Below, piece by piece: positions 25,575 to 35,334 of a stretch of 64,000 bases of DNA. Origin of the DNA: Marinirhabdus sp963793275 (GTDB taxonomy: Bacteria > Bacteroidota > Bacteroidia > Flavobacteriales > Flavobacteriaceae). The position numbers and the translations under genes are program-made. A model generated the notes under the pieces. The model had not been told where the DNA came from. It searched no databases and saw nothing but the letters and a program-made list of their open reading frames with translations. The stretch covers positions 62,001-126,000 of the forward strand of contig CAWBZL010000002.1 of assembly GCA_963793275.1 (NCBI GenBank), given 5' to 3'. Position 1 is the stretch's first letter, and every line of letters begins with the position of its first letter.

Positions 25575-26033
25575 TTATTTTTTCTTAATGGCGTTTTCGT
25601 AAATTTCAATCCATTCTAGGGGAGTTATTTTACCTGCTAATTCCTCAATGAGTGTGTACGGAATATCCTCCATTTTCTTAAACCTAACACAACTTTTCCC
25701 CATATCCAGCTTGTATTTGCAATGTTTAGGGTATTCGGCTACAAACCAGTCGTGGAGCTCTTTTCTAGCGTAGATACCGCTATGATAAAGCGCGATATAT
25801 TTTTTCTGAGAAGCAATGTTTATAAATGGTAATGGGTCTTTTGGATTGCAGTGATAGCCATCCGGGTACACGGAATGTGGCACGTAAAAACCTATCATTT
25901 TATATAAAATACCTTCCTCAAAACCCTCAGGAAGTTGCTTCTGAAAAATGGCGCGTAATTTTTCTATAGGTGCTTTTCGCTCTTCCGGGAGTTGCGAAAT
26001 ATAATCGTCTACAGAGTCTGCCTGATATTGCAT
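25575..26033 (-). CDS. DUF1801 protein (YdhG/YjbR/CyaY-like fold)
   Basis: 152 residues, cytoplasmic. Starts with VDDYISQLPEERKAPIEKLR, the DUF1801 opening, and holds FINIASQKKYIALYHSG and KSCVRFKKMEDIP later. The fold resembles frataxin but the iron-binding acidic ridge is not evident. Function unknown. Part of a leftward run with short gaps. Confidence 0.85.
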   Translation of the reverse strand: MQYQADSVDDYISQLPEERKAPIEKLRAIFQKQLPEGFEEGILYKMIGFYVPHSVYPDGYHCNPKDPLPFINIASQKKYIALYHSGIYARKELHDWFVAEYPKHCKYKLDMGKSCVRFKKMEDIPYTLIEELAGKITPLEWIEIYENAIKKK

Positions 26034-26062
26034 ACTATTAATTTTAAGTTAGGGGTACTGCA

Positions 26063-27004
26063 TTATGAATTTGAAAATTTTTCAATAATCTTTTCTGAAA
26101 TCGTTTCGGCTAATTTAACCTTACTTTCAACCGTCCATCCCGCTACGTGAGGTGTGAGCAATACGTTCTTAAAGCTCATTAATTTTTTAAATTCTGAAGG
26201 CACTTGTTCTGAAAATAATGTTTCAAAAGATAACTTTTCATATTCCAGTACATCCAGTCCTGCACCCAGAATCTTACCATTTTCAAGTGCTGAAACTAAA
26301 TCTTTTGTGACCACACTTTTTCCCCTTGCGGTATTAAGGAACCAAAAAGGTTTTTTAAATCCTTCAATAAATAATGTGTTTACCATTGTATCGGTTTGTG
26401 GTGTCCAGGGCGTGTGAAGGCTCACCACATCTGCCATTTCCTGAAGCGTTTTTAAAGCAACCTGCGTTGCATTGCGGTCACCAACTTCTTCTTTAATATC
26501 GTAACATAAGACTGTACAATCAAATCCGCTTAATTTTTTAGCAAACGCTTTCCCCATATTTCCGTAGCCAATAAGCCCAACCGTTTTTCCATCCAGTTCT
26601 ATACCGCGATGGGCTTCACGTTGCCATTGTCCGGTTTTTACGCTTTGGTCTGCCGTATTTAGTTTGTTTAATAGCGATAATAATAATCCAAGTGTATGTT
26701 CTCCCACGGCATTTCTGTTTCCTTCAGGTGCGGCAAAAAGTTGAATTCCTTTTTTTTCGGCGTAGGGGATATCAATACTTTCTAGTCCTGCACCTACACG
26801 GGCAATAAACTTCAGGTTTTTAGCTGCATCGAGGAAGGTTTTGTCAATTTTAAATCGACTTCGGATAACGATTCCGTGATATTTTGAAATTATTTTTTCA
26901 ATTTCTTCTTTTGAAGCAGTGTAGTTTTCAGCATTAGAAAAACCTGCCTGTTTCAATTGTTCCAGGAGAATAGGGTGGTTTTGATCTAAATGAAGAATCT
27001 TCAT
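26063..27004 (-). CDS. D-2-hydroxyacid dehydrogenase (NAD-dependent)
   Basis: 313 residues. The NAD site GLIGYGNMG lies near 144-152. Catalytic Arg is in NTARGKSVV, Glu in AGLDVLEYE and His in LLTPHVAGWT. The substrate domain starts with KILHLDQNHPIL. It resembles phosphoglycerate dehydrogenases but lacks the C-terminal ACT domain, so serine synthesis is only one possibility; glyoxylate or other 2-keto acids are equally likely. Confidence 0.9.
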   Translation of the reverse strand: MKILHLDQNHPILLEQLKQAGFSNAENYTASKEEIEKIISKYHGIVIRSRFKIDKTFLDAAKNLKFIARVGAGLESIDIPYAEKKGIQLFAAPEGNRNAVGEHTLGLLLSLLNKLNTADQSVKTGQWQREAHRGIELDGKTVGLIGYGNMGKAFAKKLSGFDCTVLCYDIKEEVGDRNATQVALKTLQEMADVVSLHTPWTPQTDTMVNTLFIEGFKKPFWFLNTARGKSVVTKDLVSALENGKILGAGLDVLEYEKLSFETLFSEQVPSEFKKLMSFKNVLLTPHVAGWTVESKVKLAETISEKIIEKFSNS

Positions 27005-27060
27005 GTTATAAATTTAAGAAAAAAACATTCCCCTAACCCCTTCAACGGGAAATAAGTAAA

Positions 27061-27426
27061 TTAAATTTTAGGATATTCTGTTTGTGTTTTTTCGTGAGTT
27101 ACTTCGCCGGTGTGTTTGGTAGCAAGCTTTTCGAAGAGCAACAAATGAACTTCCTCTCCATCTTGTGTTTTTGGGCAGTGTTCTATACCTTTTGGAACAA
27201 CAATTATTTCGCCTTCATTTACAATTTCTACAGCATCTCTAAAATGCATTTCCAGCGTTCCTTTTTGTACGTAAAACAGTTCATCTTCTTCATCGTGTTT
27301 ATGCCAGACAAATTCGTCTTGTACTTTGGCCAGGATTACCTGCATATCATCAACTGTGGCAATTTGGTGCGGATGCCATTGCTTACTGATTTTGCTAAAT
27401 TTTTCTTTGATGTTGATGGGTTTCAT
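27061..27426 (-). CDS. Cupin-domain protein
   Basis: 121 residues, a single small beta barrel. Cupin motif 1 is WHKHDEEDELFYVQKG (two His and a Glu as metal ligands) and motif 2 is VVPKGIEHCPKTQ (third His). It should bind one metal ion. No substrate or partner is evident. Confidence 0.9.
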   Translation of the reverse strand: MKPINIKEKFSKISKQWHPHQIATVDDMQVILAKVQDEFVWHKHDEEDELFYVQKGTLEMHFRDAVEIVNEGEIIVVPKGIEHCPKTQDGEEVHLLLFEKLATKHTGEVTHEKTQTEYPKI

Positions 27427-27462
27427 AAGGTAGAAAACTAAAAATGTAAAATTGATTTTGTC

Positions 27463-27852
27463 TTACATAAATAAATCACGAATTTCCTCAGTAATTCTGG
27501 TGGGGCGCTGGCTTTCTAATGCTACAAAGCACCAGAGTGTTTTTGCGTTTACAAGCGTTTTTTCATCTGAAATTCTGGTAATTTTATAATGCCGTTCGCT
27601 TTTTACGCCTTCTGCCGACGTTACCCAGGTTTCAACTAATAGTTCTTCGCCTTCAAACGAAGGATTTTTGTAGGAAATGGTGTGCTCCAGCACAACCCAA
27701 AAATGTGTTTTTTGAAATTTCTCCGGAGCCTTTGTAAACCAATGCTTTTCGGCTACGTCTATACACCACTGCAAATAGGTGATGTTATTCACGTGTCCAT
27801 TTTCATCTATGGCAGTTGCTGGTACCGTTATTTTTTCTGAGAATATTTTCAA
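27463..27852 (-). CDS. Acyl-CoA thioesterase (4-hydroxybenzoyl-CoA thioesterase type, hotdog fold)
   Basis: 129 residues. Carries the hotdog signature DENGHVNNITYLQW with the catalytic Asp, then FWVVLEHTISYKNPSFEGEE and TLWCFVALESQRPTRI. It should hydrolyse an acyl-CoA or acyl-ACP. It overlaps the end of mgtE by four bases, so translation is likely coupled, without an obvious functional link. Confidence 0.88.
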   Translation of the reverse strand: MKIFSEKITVPATAIDENGHVNNITYLQWCIDVAEKHWFTKAPEKFQKTHFWVVLEHTISYKNPSFEGEELLVETWVTSAEGVKSERHYKITRISDEKTLVNAKTLWCFVALESQRPTRITEEIRDLFM

Positions 27853-29198
27853 AATCCTAGAATTACTTTTGCAATGTAGAAAAACAGGAAGATCCCGAAA
27901 ATATCATTACTTGTGGTAATAAATGGTCCTGTGGCAATAGCTGGATCAATACCTCTTTTGTCCAAAATAATAGGGACAAAAGTTCCCACAAGCGCTGCCA
28001 CAATAATAACTGAAAGCATAGAAACGGCAATGGTGATACCAACAAGTTGCTCCAGACCCGCAATATAACTGTAAATTATTACTAGTAATCCCAATGCAAG
28101 TCCGTTTATGAGCGCTAACCCTACTTCCTTTATCAGACGGTTTAAAAGGCTTCCTTTTACGTTATCGTTAGCTAGACCCTGAACGATAATTGCGCTGGAT
28201 TGCACCCCTACATTCCCTGCCATGGCTGCAATAAGCGGTGTAAAGAAAAATAGAATGGGAAATTTTGCCAGCGCTTCTTCAAAGCCTTGCATGATATACA
28301 CACTTCCCAAGCCACCAAATAACCCTAAAACCAACCAGGGTAAGCGAGCACGGGTTAATTCCCAAATGCTGTCATCTGCCTCTACGTCTTGCGAAATACC
28401 GGCTGCCATCTGGTAATCTTTTTCGGCTTCGTCTTTTATAAAATCTACAATATCGTCAATCGTAATTCTACCTACCAGAACGCCCTCTTCATCTACAACA
28501 GGGATGGCTTCCAGATCGTACTTTTGCATAATCCGGGCAACTTCTTCATTTTCAGTATGAACAGTTACGTAGTCTACTTTTGGGATAAATACTTCTGAAA
28601 TTTTAGTTTTTTCGGAGGCGGTAAGCAGGTCTTTAAGGGATAATCTTCCTGTTAATTTTCCCTCTTTATTGGTTACATAAATAGAGTGCACCCGTGTAAC
28701 ATTTTCAGCTTGCCGGCGCATTTCCCGAACGCATCCGGCTACGGTCCAGGTTTCTTTTACCTGTACCAATTCCTTAGCCATAAGAGCTCCCGCAGTATCT
28801 TCGTCATACCGAAGTAAATCCACAATATCTGCCGCGAGTTCCTGATCGCCAATTTGTTTTATAACTTCTTTCTGAATATCGTCATCCAATTCGGCTACAA
28901 CATCGGCTGCATCATCGGAGTCCATTTCAGCTAATTCTTCGGCAATTTCGGAAGGAGAAAGGCGGTCCAGGATTTTTTCCCGAACATCATCATCCAACTC
29001 CATCAACGCTTCCGAAGTAAGGTCGCTTTCCAGTAATTTTATAAGATACGTGGCTTCATCGCTATCTAATTCTTCTAAAATTTCAGCAATATCGGCAAAG
29101 TGGAGTTCTTGCAGGAGTTCGCGCAGCTTGTTACCGTCTTTAACGCTAATAAGCTGTTCCACTGTGGAGAGAAAATCAGTCGTTAGTTGAAACTGCAT
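27849..29198 (-). CDS. mgtE: Magnesium transporter MgtE
   Basis: 449 residues. N-terminal superhelical domain (about 1-130, many Asp/Glu, DSDEATYLIKLL and MDSDDAADVVAEL), two CBS domains (about 135-255) that sense cytoplasmic Mg2+, a plug helix and five membrane helices (about 285-449) with MAGNVGVQSSAIIVQG, the pore-lining region of the family. Full length and intact. Its start overlaps the end of rsmA by 23 bases. Confidence 0.95.
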   Translation of the reverse strand: MQFQLTTDFLSTVEQLISVKDGNKLRELLQELHFADIAEILEELDSDEATYLIKLLESDLTSEALMELDDDVREKILDRLSPSEIAEELAEMDSDDAADVVAELDDDIQKEVIKQIGDQELAADIVDLLRYDEDTAGALMAKELVQVKETWTVAGCVREMRRQAENVTRVHSIYVTNKEGKLTGRLSLKDLLTASEKTKISEVFIPKVDYVTVHTENEEVARIMQKYDLEAIPVVDEEGVLVGRITIDDIVDFIKDEAEKDYQMAAGISQDVEADDSIWELTRARLPWLVLGLFGGLGSVYIMQGFEEALAKFPILFFFTPLIAAMAGNVGVQSSAIIVQGLANDNVKGSLLNRLIKEVGLALINGLALGLLVIIYSYIAGLEQLVGITIAVSMLSVIIVAALVGTFVPIILDKRGIDPAIATGPFITTSNDIFGIFLFFYIAKVILGF

Positions 29199-29964
29199 CG
29201 TTGTCTATCTTTTGGGTGAGCGAAATAAATTGAGCAACACTAAGCTGCTCGGGTCGTTGCCCAAAGATACTATCTTCTTTCAGTTTATCGGAAAGATTAA
29301 AAGATTTTAAACTGTTGCGAAGTGTTTTCCTGCGTTGTTGAAATCCGGTTTTTACAACCTTAAAAAGTAGTTTTTCATCACAGGGAAGGTCGTAATTTTC
29401 TTTTCTTGTTAACCGAATCACACCGCTGTCTACCTTTGGTGGCGGATTGAAAACGCCTGGTTTTACCGTAAAAAGATATTCAGCATCAAAAAAAGCCTGG
29501 GTAAGTACAGAGAGAATTCCGTAAGTTTTGTTTCCTTCTTTGGCGCAAATACGCTGTGCGACTTCTTTTTGAAACATTCCGGAAAATTCGGGTACCTGGT
29601 GACGATTCTCAATGGCTTTAAAAACAATTTGTGTTGAAATATTATAAGGAAAATTTCCTGTGATGGCATATGGCTCATCACCAAAAATTTCGGCAGCATC
29701 ACTTTTCAGGAAATCTGCTTCCAGAATTTGAAGATTCTCGTTAGGATAATTTTCGATAAGGTAGGTAATGGATTCGCTGTCCAAATCCATAGCAACTATT
29801 TCAATGGGTTTTTCAATTAAATATTTTGTGAGTACGCCCATTCCCGGACCTATTTCCAATACATTTTTATAGCCCTTAAAGGTTAAGGTGTTGGCAATTT
29901 TTTCGGCGATGCTTTCATCTGTGAGAAAGTGCTGCCCTAGGTGCTTTTTTGCTCTAACCGACAT
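29176..29964 (-). CDS. rsmA: 16S rRNA (adenine-1518/1519-N6) dimethyltransferase
   Basis: 262 residues. Dimethylates two adjacent adenines in helix 45 of 16S rRNA during 30S maturation, using SAM. Seen: KKHLGQHFLTD at the N-terminus, the SAM loop VLEIGPGMGVLTKYL, and the catalytic GNFPYNIS. The C-terminal helical domain carries KTGFQQRRKTLRNSL. It starts at the last base of the DUF4286 gene. Confidence 0.96.
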   Translation of the reverse strand: MSVRAKKHLGQHFLTDESIAEKIANTLTFKGYKNVLEIGPGMGVLTKYLIEKPIEIVAMDLDSESITYLIENYPNENLQILEADFLKSDAAEIFGDEPYAITGNFPYNISTQIVFKAIENRHQVPEFSGMFQKEVAQRICAKEGNKTYGILSVLTQAFFDAEYLFTVKPGVFNPPPKVDSGVIRLTRKENYDLPCDEKLLFKVVKTGFQQRRKTLRNSLKSFNLSDKLKEDSIFGQRPEQLSVAQFISLTQKIDNDAVSTND

Positions 29965-30290
29965 TATGAATCAAAATTTACCGCATATTCATCTATCACT
30001 TCCAACTCTGTACGAAAGGCCAGCATCTTATCGGCAAATAACCTAAGACCTTCTGTTCGTAATTGGTCTGCGTCGTTTTTGTAATACGTGTCTAATGCTT
30101 CTCTGGATTTTGCGCGGTATTGAATGGAGTAGGTGGTTCCTCCCATTTCTTCTTCCACCAAAACTTTGGTAAGTTTTGCTTCGGTAAAATGGCCTGTGGC
30201 AAGCACCTGGGGAATGTGTTCTTTTATCCAAAGCAACCATTTATCGTGTATGCTTGCTTCAATATTTGCGGTTATGTTATATATAATCAT
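29964..30290 (-). CDS. DUF4286 family protein
   Basis: 108 residues, probably a ferredoxin-like (dimeric alpha/beta barrel) protein: MIIYNITANIEASIHDKWLLW opens, and YSIQYRAKSREALDTYY lies in the middle. Common beside rsmA in Flavobacteriia. Function unknown. Overlaps both neighbours by one base. Confidence 0.85.
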   Translation of the reverse strand: MIIYNITANIEASIHDKWLLWIKEHIPQVLATGHFTEAKLTKVLVEEEMGGTTYSIQYRAKSREALDTYYKNDADQLRTEGLRLFADKMLAFRTELEVIDEYAVNFDS

Positions 30291-30952
30291 TACTTCTGGG
30301 TTGAGGCGTGGTTCTCTAAAAATTCATCTACGATCTCTAAAAGATCCTTTTGTTTTTGAAGTCTGTATCGCAATGAGTACCGATACACTGCAAGATAGTT
30401 TCTGAATAATTTGTTGGTGTATATTTCGGCAGTTTGCGCCTGATAATTCACCAAATCGAAATTTTCTGTGGCATACGGAAGGTAATTTTCAAGATACGAG
30501 GTTCGCGTGGATATATCAAGACCTTCCAGCCAGGTATAATATTCATATAAGCTAATAATATCCTTTTGCAATTGAGAGCTATCCATAAACCGAATATCTC
30601 CGGTCTCTACTAAAGTATTATAGGCGTTCTTTTTTAAGTACATAAAATCCAGAGACATGAGTTCCATAGAAAGCCTGTGGGCTTCTACAAGGTCCAGGTT
30701 TTTACTTCTGGTGATACTAAGTAAAGTGTCTACTTTTACAAGGAGGTTTTCTGAAGATTTCATGCCAGCATTGATCTGTGTTTTGTTGAATTGGGTTTCT
30801 TCAATAACGCTGGTAACGTGGTCTTTAACAAGCGAATCTTCTTTTTTGCCTTCTCTGCACGTATTAAGCTGAAAAGCCAACAAAATACCAATCACTACCA
30901 CGATAAATTCGAGAAAATGGTTGAGCCAGTCTATTTTTTTTGTTCCTCTCAT
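30290..30952 (-). CDS. Unknown single-pass membrane protein (DUF6090-like)
   Basis: 220 residues. A short cytoplasmic start is followed by one membrane helix (about 9-29, HFLEFIVVVIGILLAFQL) and a long helical domain. The phrase EFIVVVIGILLAFQLN is shared by a family of Bacteroidota membrane proteins of unknown role. The rest is rich in Leu and Tyr helices with no catalytic motif. Confidence 0.7.
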   Translation of the reverse strand: MRGTKKIDWLNHFLEFIVVVIGILLAFQLNTCREGKKEDSLVKDHVTSVIEETQFNKTQINAGMKSSENLLVKVDTLLSITRSKNLDLVEAHRLSMELMSLDFMYLKKNAYNTLVETGDIRFMDSSQLQKDIISLYEYYTWLEGLDISTRTSYLENYLPYATENFDLVNYQAQTAEIYTNKLFRNYLAVYRYSLRYRLQKQKDLLEIVDEFLENHASTQK

Positions 30953-30983
30953 AGAAAAAAGGTAGTTACTATATATCTCAAAA

Positions 30984-32765
30984 TTACTCTATGGCATCGC
31001 CACGTAACATTCTAAAGCGCTTTCGGGCTTCTATAAAGTAAATGCTATCGGCAAAATTGTAGATAATTTGTTCGTAATAGTCTTTTGCTTTTTCAGGTTG
31101 TGCAAGCTTGGTTTCATACAACTTTGCTACATTAAAGTAAGCATCATCTGCAAGGATATCTTCACTATAAAACTCTATTAGTTTCAGGTAATTGGCTTCA
31201 GCTTTTTCAAACTGCTTTGTTTTTTCGTAGATGTTTCCTAATTTTAGTAATACCTCATCCTCAATTTTTTCGCCTTTGTGGTTCTCTAAAATTTCAGCCA
31301 GGGCAACAATAGCCTGTTGATCCTTATTCTGGAGCGATAGTAATTCGGCTTTTGCGAACTTTTTTAATGCTGTTTGAGTAGAATCTTCCAGAGAATTATC
31401 TCTAATCATAAGACTTAGCTCCATAGCGTCGTTGGCAATGAGTTGTGATGCAGATTTTTTCAAGACGTCCAATTGCACTTGCGACCACTCAAAATCTCCT
31501 TTGTAATAACTTGTTTGGGCCACCTTAAACCGTGCTTCCTGCGCCAGGACATCGTTGGACACCTTTTTCTGAATCTGAGAATAATAAATGAGCGCCTGGT
31601 TAAACTGCTCACTAAATACTAAGATATCTGCCAACTCCATTTTTACGCGGGCTTCCTGATAGCTGGTCATATTCTCTTTTGAAAGTTGCTTCAGGTTTAA
31701 AATTGCTTCGTCCTTTTTGTCCATGTTAAAAGCCAAAAAGTGATTGTAATCTATTTGAAGCATATACGTTTGTTTGTCCCTTCCATAAGTATCCAGCAAG
31801 GTTTCAAACTGTTCTGCTACAGCTGGATATTCTTTTTCTGAAGCCGTCTTCAGCTTAATTTTCATTAAATATTGATAATTACGTAGCTTCTCCTCCGGGG
31901 TTGCACTGTTATCAATGGCATAGTTGAAAGCATCTTCAGCATTTTCATAATCATAGTCGTTAAAAGCTATGAAGCCAATATCTACAATACCAGATAAATC
32001 TTCACCTTGCCTTTTGTAAATAGCTTTTTCCTGTATAAATGCTTTTTTGTATTCTTTTTGCTGAATGAATAACCAACTTAACAACTCGTTATACAACACA
32101 TCCGGATTTTCCTGAAGACCTTTTAATAATGTTCTTCGCAGAATTTCATTTGCTTCGTTATTGGAATCTTCGGTGACATATAGACTGAAATTTCGCTGGG
32201 CGATACTTCTGTATGATGGATTGGACTGAATAAGATTTAAATACGTAGCAAACATTTTTTCCAGCTCACCCTGTTCTCCATAAATACGCGCCAATTGCGG
32301 ATTTAAATTAAGGTTTGCATCCATTTTCATGGCGGTTTCGTAGGTGATCACTGCTTCATCCAAAAGGCTGTATCCCTCAAACGCTTTCCCAATGCTGTAC
32401 GCATAGTTGGGGCTTTGTTCTAAAAATTTTATAGCATCGTTATTGGCAATAGTGGCGAGCGAATCTTTATTTTGCAACGTATAATTGTGTCCTAAGTCTA
32501 CATAAAACTGAGGCAACCTTCTCCTGGAATCCAATTGTGCTCTTAACAGTTTTTCTGCTTCTTCAAATTGCTCGAGTTGCTGGTGTACCTCAACCGTTGC
32601 CAAAACATAATTTAGTTTGTTTGGATCTGTTTTAAGAAGTTTTTGATAGATAGAGAGCGCCTTTTCGTATGCTCCTTGTTCAAAATAATTTTTTGCCAAA
32701 GCCTCACTCTGGGCAAAACTATTTGCCGAAAAACATACCAGAAAAATAAAAAGCAATGCGCGCAT
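30984..32765 (-). CDS. Secreted / periplasmic tetratricopeptide-repeat protein
   Basis: 593 residues with signal peptide (LLFIFLVCFSANSFAQ) and TPR helices along almost the whole length. Clear units include YEKALSIYQKLLKTDPNKLN (about 30-60), DYENAEDAFNYAID, QFNQALIYYSQIQKK and FEKAEANYLKLIEFYSED. It should act as a scaffold in the periplasm. It lies behind rseP (190 bases), which hints at an envelope role but no more. Confidence 0.85.
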   Translation of the reverse strand: MRALLFIFLVCFSANSFAQSEALAKNYFEQGAYEKALSIYQKLLKTDPNKLNYVLATVEVHQQLEQFEEAEKLLRAQLDSRRRLPQFYVDLGHNYTLQNKDSLATIANNDAIKFLEQSPNYAYSIGKAFEGYSLLDEAVITYETAMKMDANLNLNPQLARIYGEQGELEKMFATYLNLIQSNPSYRSIAQRNFSLYVTEDSNNEANEILRRTLLKGLQENPDVLYNELLSWLFIQQKEYKKAFIQEKAIYKRQGEDLSGIVDIGFIAFNDYDYENAEDAFNYAIDNSATPEEKLRNYQYLMKIKLKTASEKEYPAVAEQFETLLDTYGRDKQTYMLQIDYNHFLAFNMDKKDEAILNLKQLSKENMTSYQEARVKMELADILVFSEQFNQALIYYSQIQKKVSNDVLAQEARFKVAQTSYYKGDFEWSQVQLDVLKKSASQLIANDAMELSLMIRDNSLEDSTQTALKKFAKAELLSLQNKDQQAIVALAEILENHKGEKIEDEVLLKLGNIYEKTKQFEKAEANYLKLIEFYSEDILADDAYFNVAKLYETKLAQPEKAKDYYEQIIYNFADSIYFIEARKRFRMLRGDAIE

Positions 32766-32954
32766 AGGGTAAAGATACTGTTTTGAAAAACGAAATCGAA
32801 ATTGAAAACGAACCGAACGTCAAAAATTGAAAAATCTGATTATCGAAAGTACAATTATTGCGCCAAACCTATCCTACGGATGATATTGGGGAATCATAAA
32901 AAACCTGCATTTTTTGGCTGCAAACAATACGTCAAGATGAGTTCTTCAAAAGAA

Positions 32955-34280
32955 TCACTCAAACAGCCACCTATAAATATCGTTTCCGTTGGCAAATAAA
33001 ACCAAACCAATTAAGAGGAAAAAACCTACCATTTGCGCTACTTCCATAAACTTGTCGTTTGGTTTACGGCCGGAGATCATTTCGTATAACAGAAACATCA
33101 CATGACCTCCATCCAGAGCCGGAATAGGAAGTATATTCATAAAGGCAAGAATTATAGAAATAAGTGCCGTAGTCATCCAAAACTTGGTCCAATCCCAGGC
33201 GTCAGGAAATAAATTTCCAATAGCTCCAAAACCTCCTACCTGTGTCGCTCCTTCCTGAGTAAAAACATATTTAAACTGGTATACATAGTCTTTCAGGACA
33301 TTATATCCAAAATTAATCCCGCCACCAATACTTTCACCAAAGGTGTAGTCTATTTGTTCATAATTATTGGTGTATTCTCTCGCCAAGTTATTGATCCCTA
33401 ACTGGCCATTTTCGTTGGGGGTGACAGTAAATTCTTTTGTTTCTCCGTCTCTTAACACAGTTAACGCAACCGGTTTTTCTGGGTTAGCCCCTACAACTTC
33501 GGACATACTCCTAAAAGTGTTTACATTGGTTCCGTTTACCTGTACCACACGATCTCCAATCTGTAAAGCCGATTTCCCCGCAGGATAGTCTGGGTAAATA
33601 GTATCTATAACCGTGGTTCGCAACGGCTGGAACGGCTCCAGATCTCCCGCTTTAAACATTGTCATCCCTATTTCTTCTGGTAATGCAAGTGTTTCGGTAT
33701 TTCCGCTTGGGTGTTTTACAGTAATATTTTCTACATCACGAAGAAAAAGATATTTGTTCAGATCGTTTAAATTTTCAAAATCTTCGCCATTAACCTGAAG
33801 CACCTGATCACCATCCTGAAATCCTAAATTTTTAAACTCCTGCGAAACCGAAAAGCCATTAGGCAAATTATCGTTAGTCACAATTTTTTGACCGTTGCTA
33901 TAGAACACAAAAATGTAAATAAGCATTCCCACGATGATATTCACGGTAACACCACCCAGCATAATAATTAAGCGTTGCCAGGCAGGTTTGCTTCTAAATT
34001 CCCAGGGTTGTGGCGGTAGCTCCATTTGCTCCTTGTCCATGCTTTCATCAATCATTCCCGCAATTTTCACGTAGCCTCCAAGGGGAAGCCAACCAATTCC
34101 GTAGGTAGTTTCTCCAATTTTTTTCTTTACCAGCGCAAATTTCACATCAAAAAACAGGAAAAATTTCTCTACTCTGGTTTTAAAGATCTTTGCAGGAATA
34201 AAGTGCCCCAATTCATGAAGGACAATTAATAAAGATAAGCTTAGTAATAGCTGGATTGCTTTAACGGCAAATGGACTCAT
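32955..34280 (-). CDS. rseP: RIP site-2 metalloprotease
   Basis: 441 residues. Cleaves anti-sigma factors or signal peptides within the inner membrane. Zinc site H22-E-L-G-H26 lies in the first helix, and the third ligand Asp in NILPIPALDGGHV near residue 385. Two PDZ domains are between them (about 120-290; VLQVNGEDFENL and VVQVNGTNVNTF). Four membrane helices. The only FecR-type anti-sigma factor in this window is a possible substrate, by analogy to FecR processing in other bacteria. Confidence 0.95.
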   Translation of the reverse strand: MSPFAVKAIQLLLSLSLLIVLHELGHFIPAKIFKTRVEKFFLFFDVKFALVKKKIGETTYGIGWLPLGGYVKIAGMIDESMDKEQMELPPQPWEFRSKPAWQRLIIMLGGVTVNIIVGMLIYIFVFYSNGQKIVTNDNLPNGFSVSQEFKNLGFQDGDQVLQVNGEDFENLNDLNKYLFLRDVENITVKHPSGNTETLALPEEIGMTMFKAGDLEPFQPLRTTVIDTIYPDYPAGKSALQIGDRVVQVNGTNVNTFRSMSEVVGANPEKPVALTVLRDGETKEFTVTPNENGQLGINNLAREYTNNYEQIDYTFGESIGGGINFGYNVLKDYVYQFKYVFTQEGATQVGGFGAIGNLFPDAWDWTKFWMTTALISIILAFMNILPIPALDGGHVMFLLYEMISGRKPNDKFMEVAQMVGFFLLIGLVLFANGNDIYRWLFE

Positions 34281-34603
34281 AATCTCTCGTCTTGTTATGG
34301 CAAGTTTCCTCGCAAATTTGAAGCCACAAAAGTAACCTATTGGCGCTTCATTTAAAAATAAATAAAACTTGCGGTATCAGACAGTAAAAACTATTGGCAA
34401 TTACACTTTTAGTTTCCGCGTTTGGGTTGTAATTTTGCTGAAATTATACGTTGTATTCAATAAATCTAACTTCCATTTCCCATCCTAACTCTTAAGGGCA
34501 AAACGGAAGCTTCAAAGAATATAGCTTAGGTGTACTCCGTCTCCTTTAGTCCCGATGTTTCGGAAGGAAGAAAACGGAATCGGACTCTAAATGGTTGAAA
34601 TAA
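34281..34603. other. Intergenic region between rseP and the SCO gene
   Basis: 323 bases between divergent genes. It holds the rseP -7 box at 34327-34334 and, near the SCO gene, an imperfect inverted repeat: AGTCCCGAT (34548-34556) with ATCGGACT (34579-34586), plus a smaller CCGA..TCGG hairpin (34552-34563) nested in it. No gene is seen. Confidence 0.5.
34327..34334 (-). promoter_or_regulatory. Candidate -7 box for rseP
   Basis: TACTTTTG on the minus strand, a full TAnnTTTG match about 47 bases before the rseP start. The TTG element is not evident. Confidence 0.4.
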
Positions 34604-35275
34604 ATGCTGAAATTCTTTTCAAAATACAAGTTTTTTCTGGTGGTGCTTCTGGTGCTTTCGGTGGTTATTATTTCAATAATATATTCTATTTTAAAACCTA
34701 CAGAAGTATTACCCGTCTTTCAGCCAGCCGAAGTAAACGCAAAATTAGTAGACAGTACGCTTCATTATAAAAAGAAGTATCACACTGTTGGAGATTTCAG
34801 TCTAACAAATCAGAATGGTAAAACTATTACGCAAGAGGAGTACAAAGATAAAATCTACGTAGTCGATTTCTTTTTTACCACCTGCCAGACTATCTGCCCG
34901 ATTATGACAGATCATATGGTGCAAATTCAGGAAGAATTAAAAAACGACAGCGAAGTCCTATTGCTCTCGCATACCGTAACTCCGGAAATAGACACTGTAG
35001 CGCAACTTAAAAAATATGCGCTCGAAAAAGGGGTGAAGGATGCTAAATGGAATCTGGTTACAGGCGATAAGAAGCAAATCTACGACCTGGCAAGAAAAAA
35101 CTACCTCGCTGCCGAAGACGCACCTTACAGTCCCTACGACCTCATCCACACCGAAAACTTTGTGCTTGTAGACAAAAAGAAGCGCATTCGGGGGTTTTAT
35201 GACGGCACACTTGCTGAAGACATAGACAGGTTATTATATGATATTGAGGTGCTAAAAGCTGAGGATAATAATTAA
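34604..35275 (+). CDS. SCO1/SenC-type copper chaperone
   Basis: 223 residues. One N-terminal membrane anchor (about 9-30), then a periplasmic thioredoxin fold with the copper ligands C94 and C98 (FFTTCQTICPIM) and H182 (DLIHTENFVLVD). SCO proteins deliver copper to the CuA site of cytochrome c oxidase or act as thiol reductants. No oxidase genes adjoin. The start at 34604 gives the expected anchor. Confidence 0.92.
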   Translation: MLKFFSKYKFFLVVLLVLSVVIISIIYSILKPTEVLPVFQPAEVNAKLVDSTLHYKKKYHTVGDFSLTNQNGKTITQEEYKDKIYVVDFFFTTCQTICPIMTDHMVQIQEELKNDSEVLLLSHTVTPEIDTVAQLKKYALEKGVKDAKWNLVTGDKKQIYDLARKNYLAAEDAPYSPYDLIHTENFVLVDKKKRIRGFYDGTLAEDIDRLLYDIEVLKAEDNN

Positions 35276-35334
35276 TACTTCTATTTTAATTACACCATAA
35301 CTTCTTAACCTTACCACGCTCACATCAGTTTTAA

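Noticed and set aside
27082..27441. 119-residue open frame opposite the cupin gene
   Set aside because: It is a shadow of the cupin gene on the other strand, with composition unlike a normal protein; the cupin motifs decide the strand.
32802..32999. 65-residue frame between rseP and the TPR gene
   Set aside because: Very basic, no recognisable motif, overlaps the rseP end on the other strand; likely chance.
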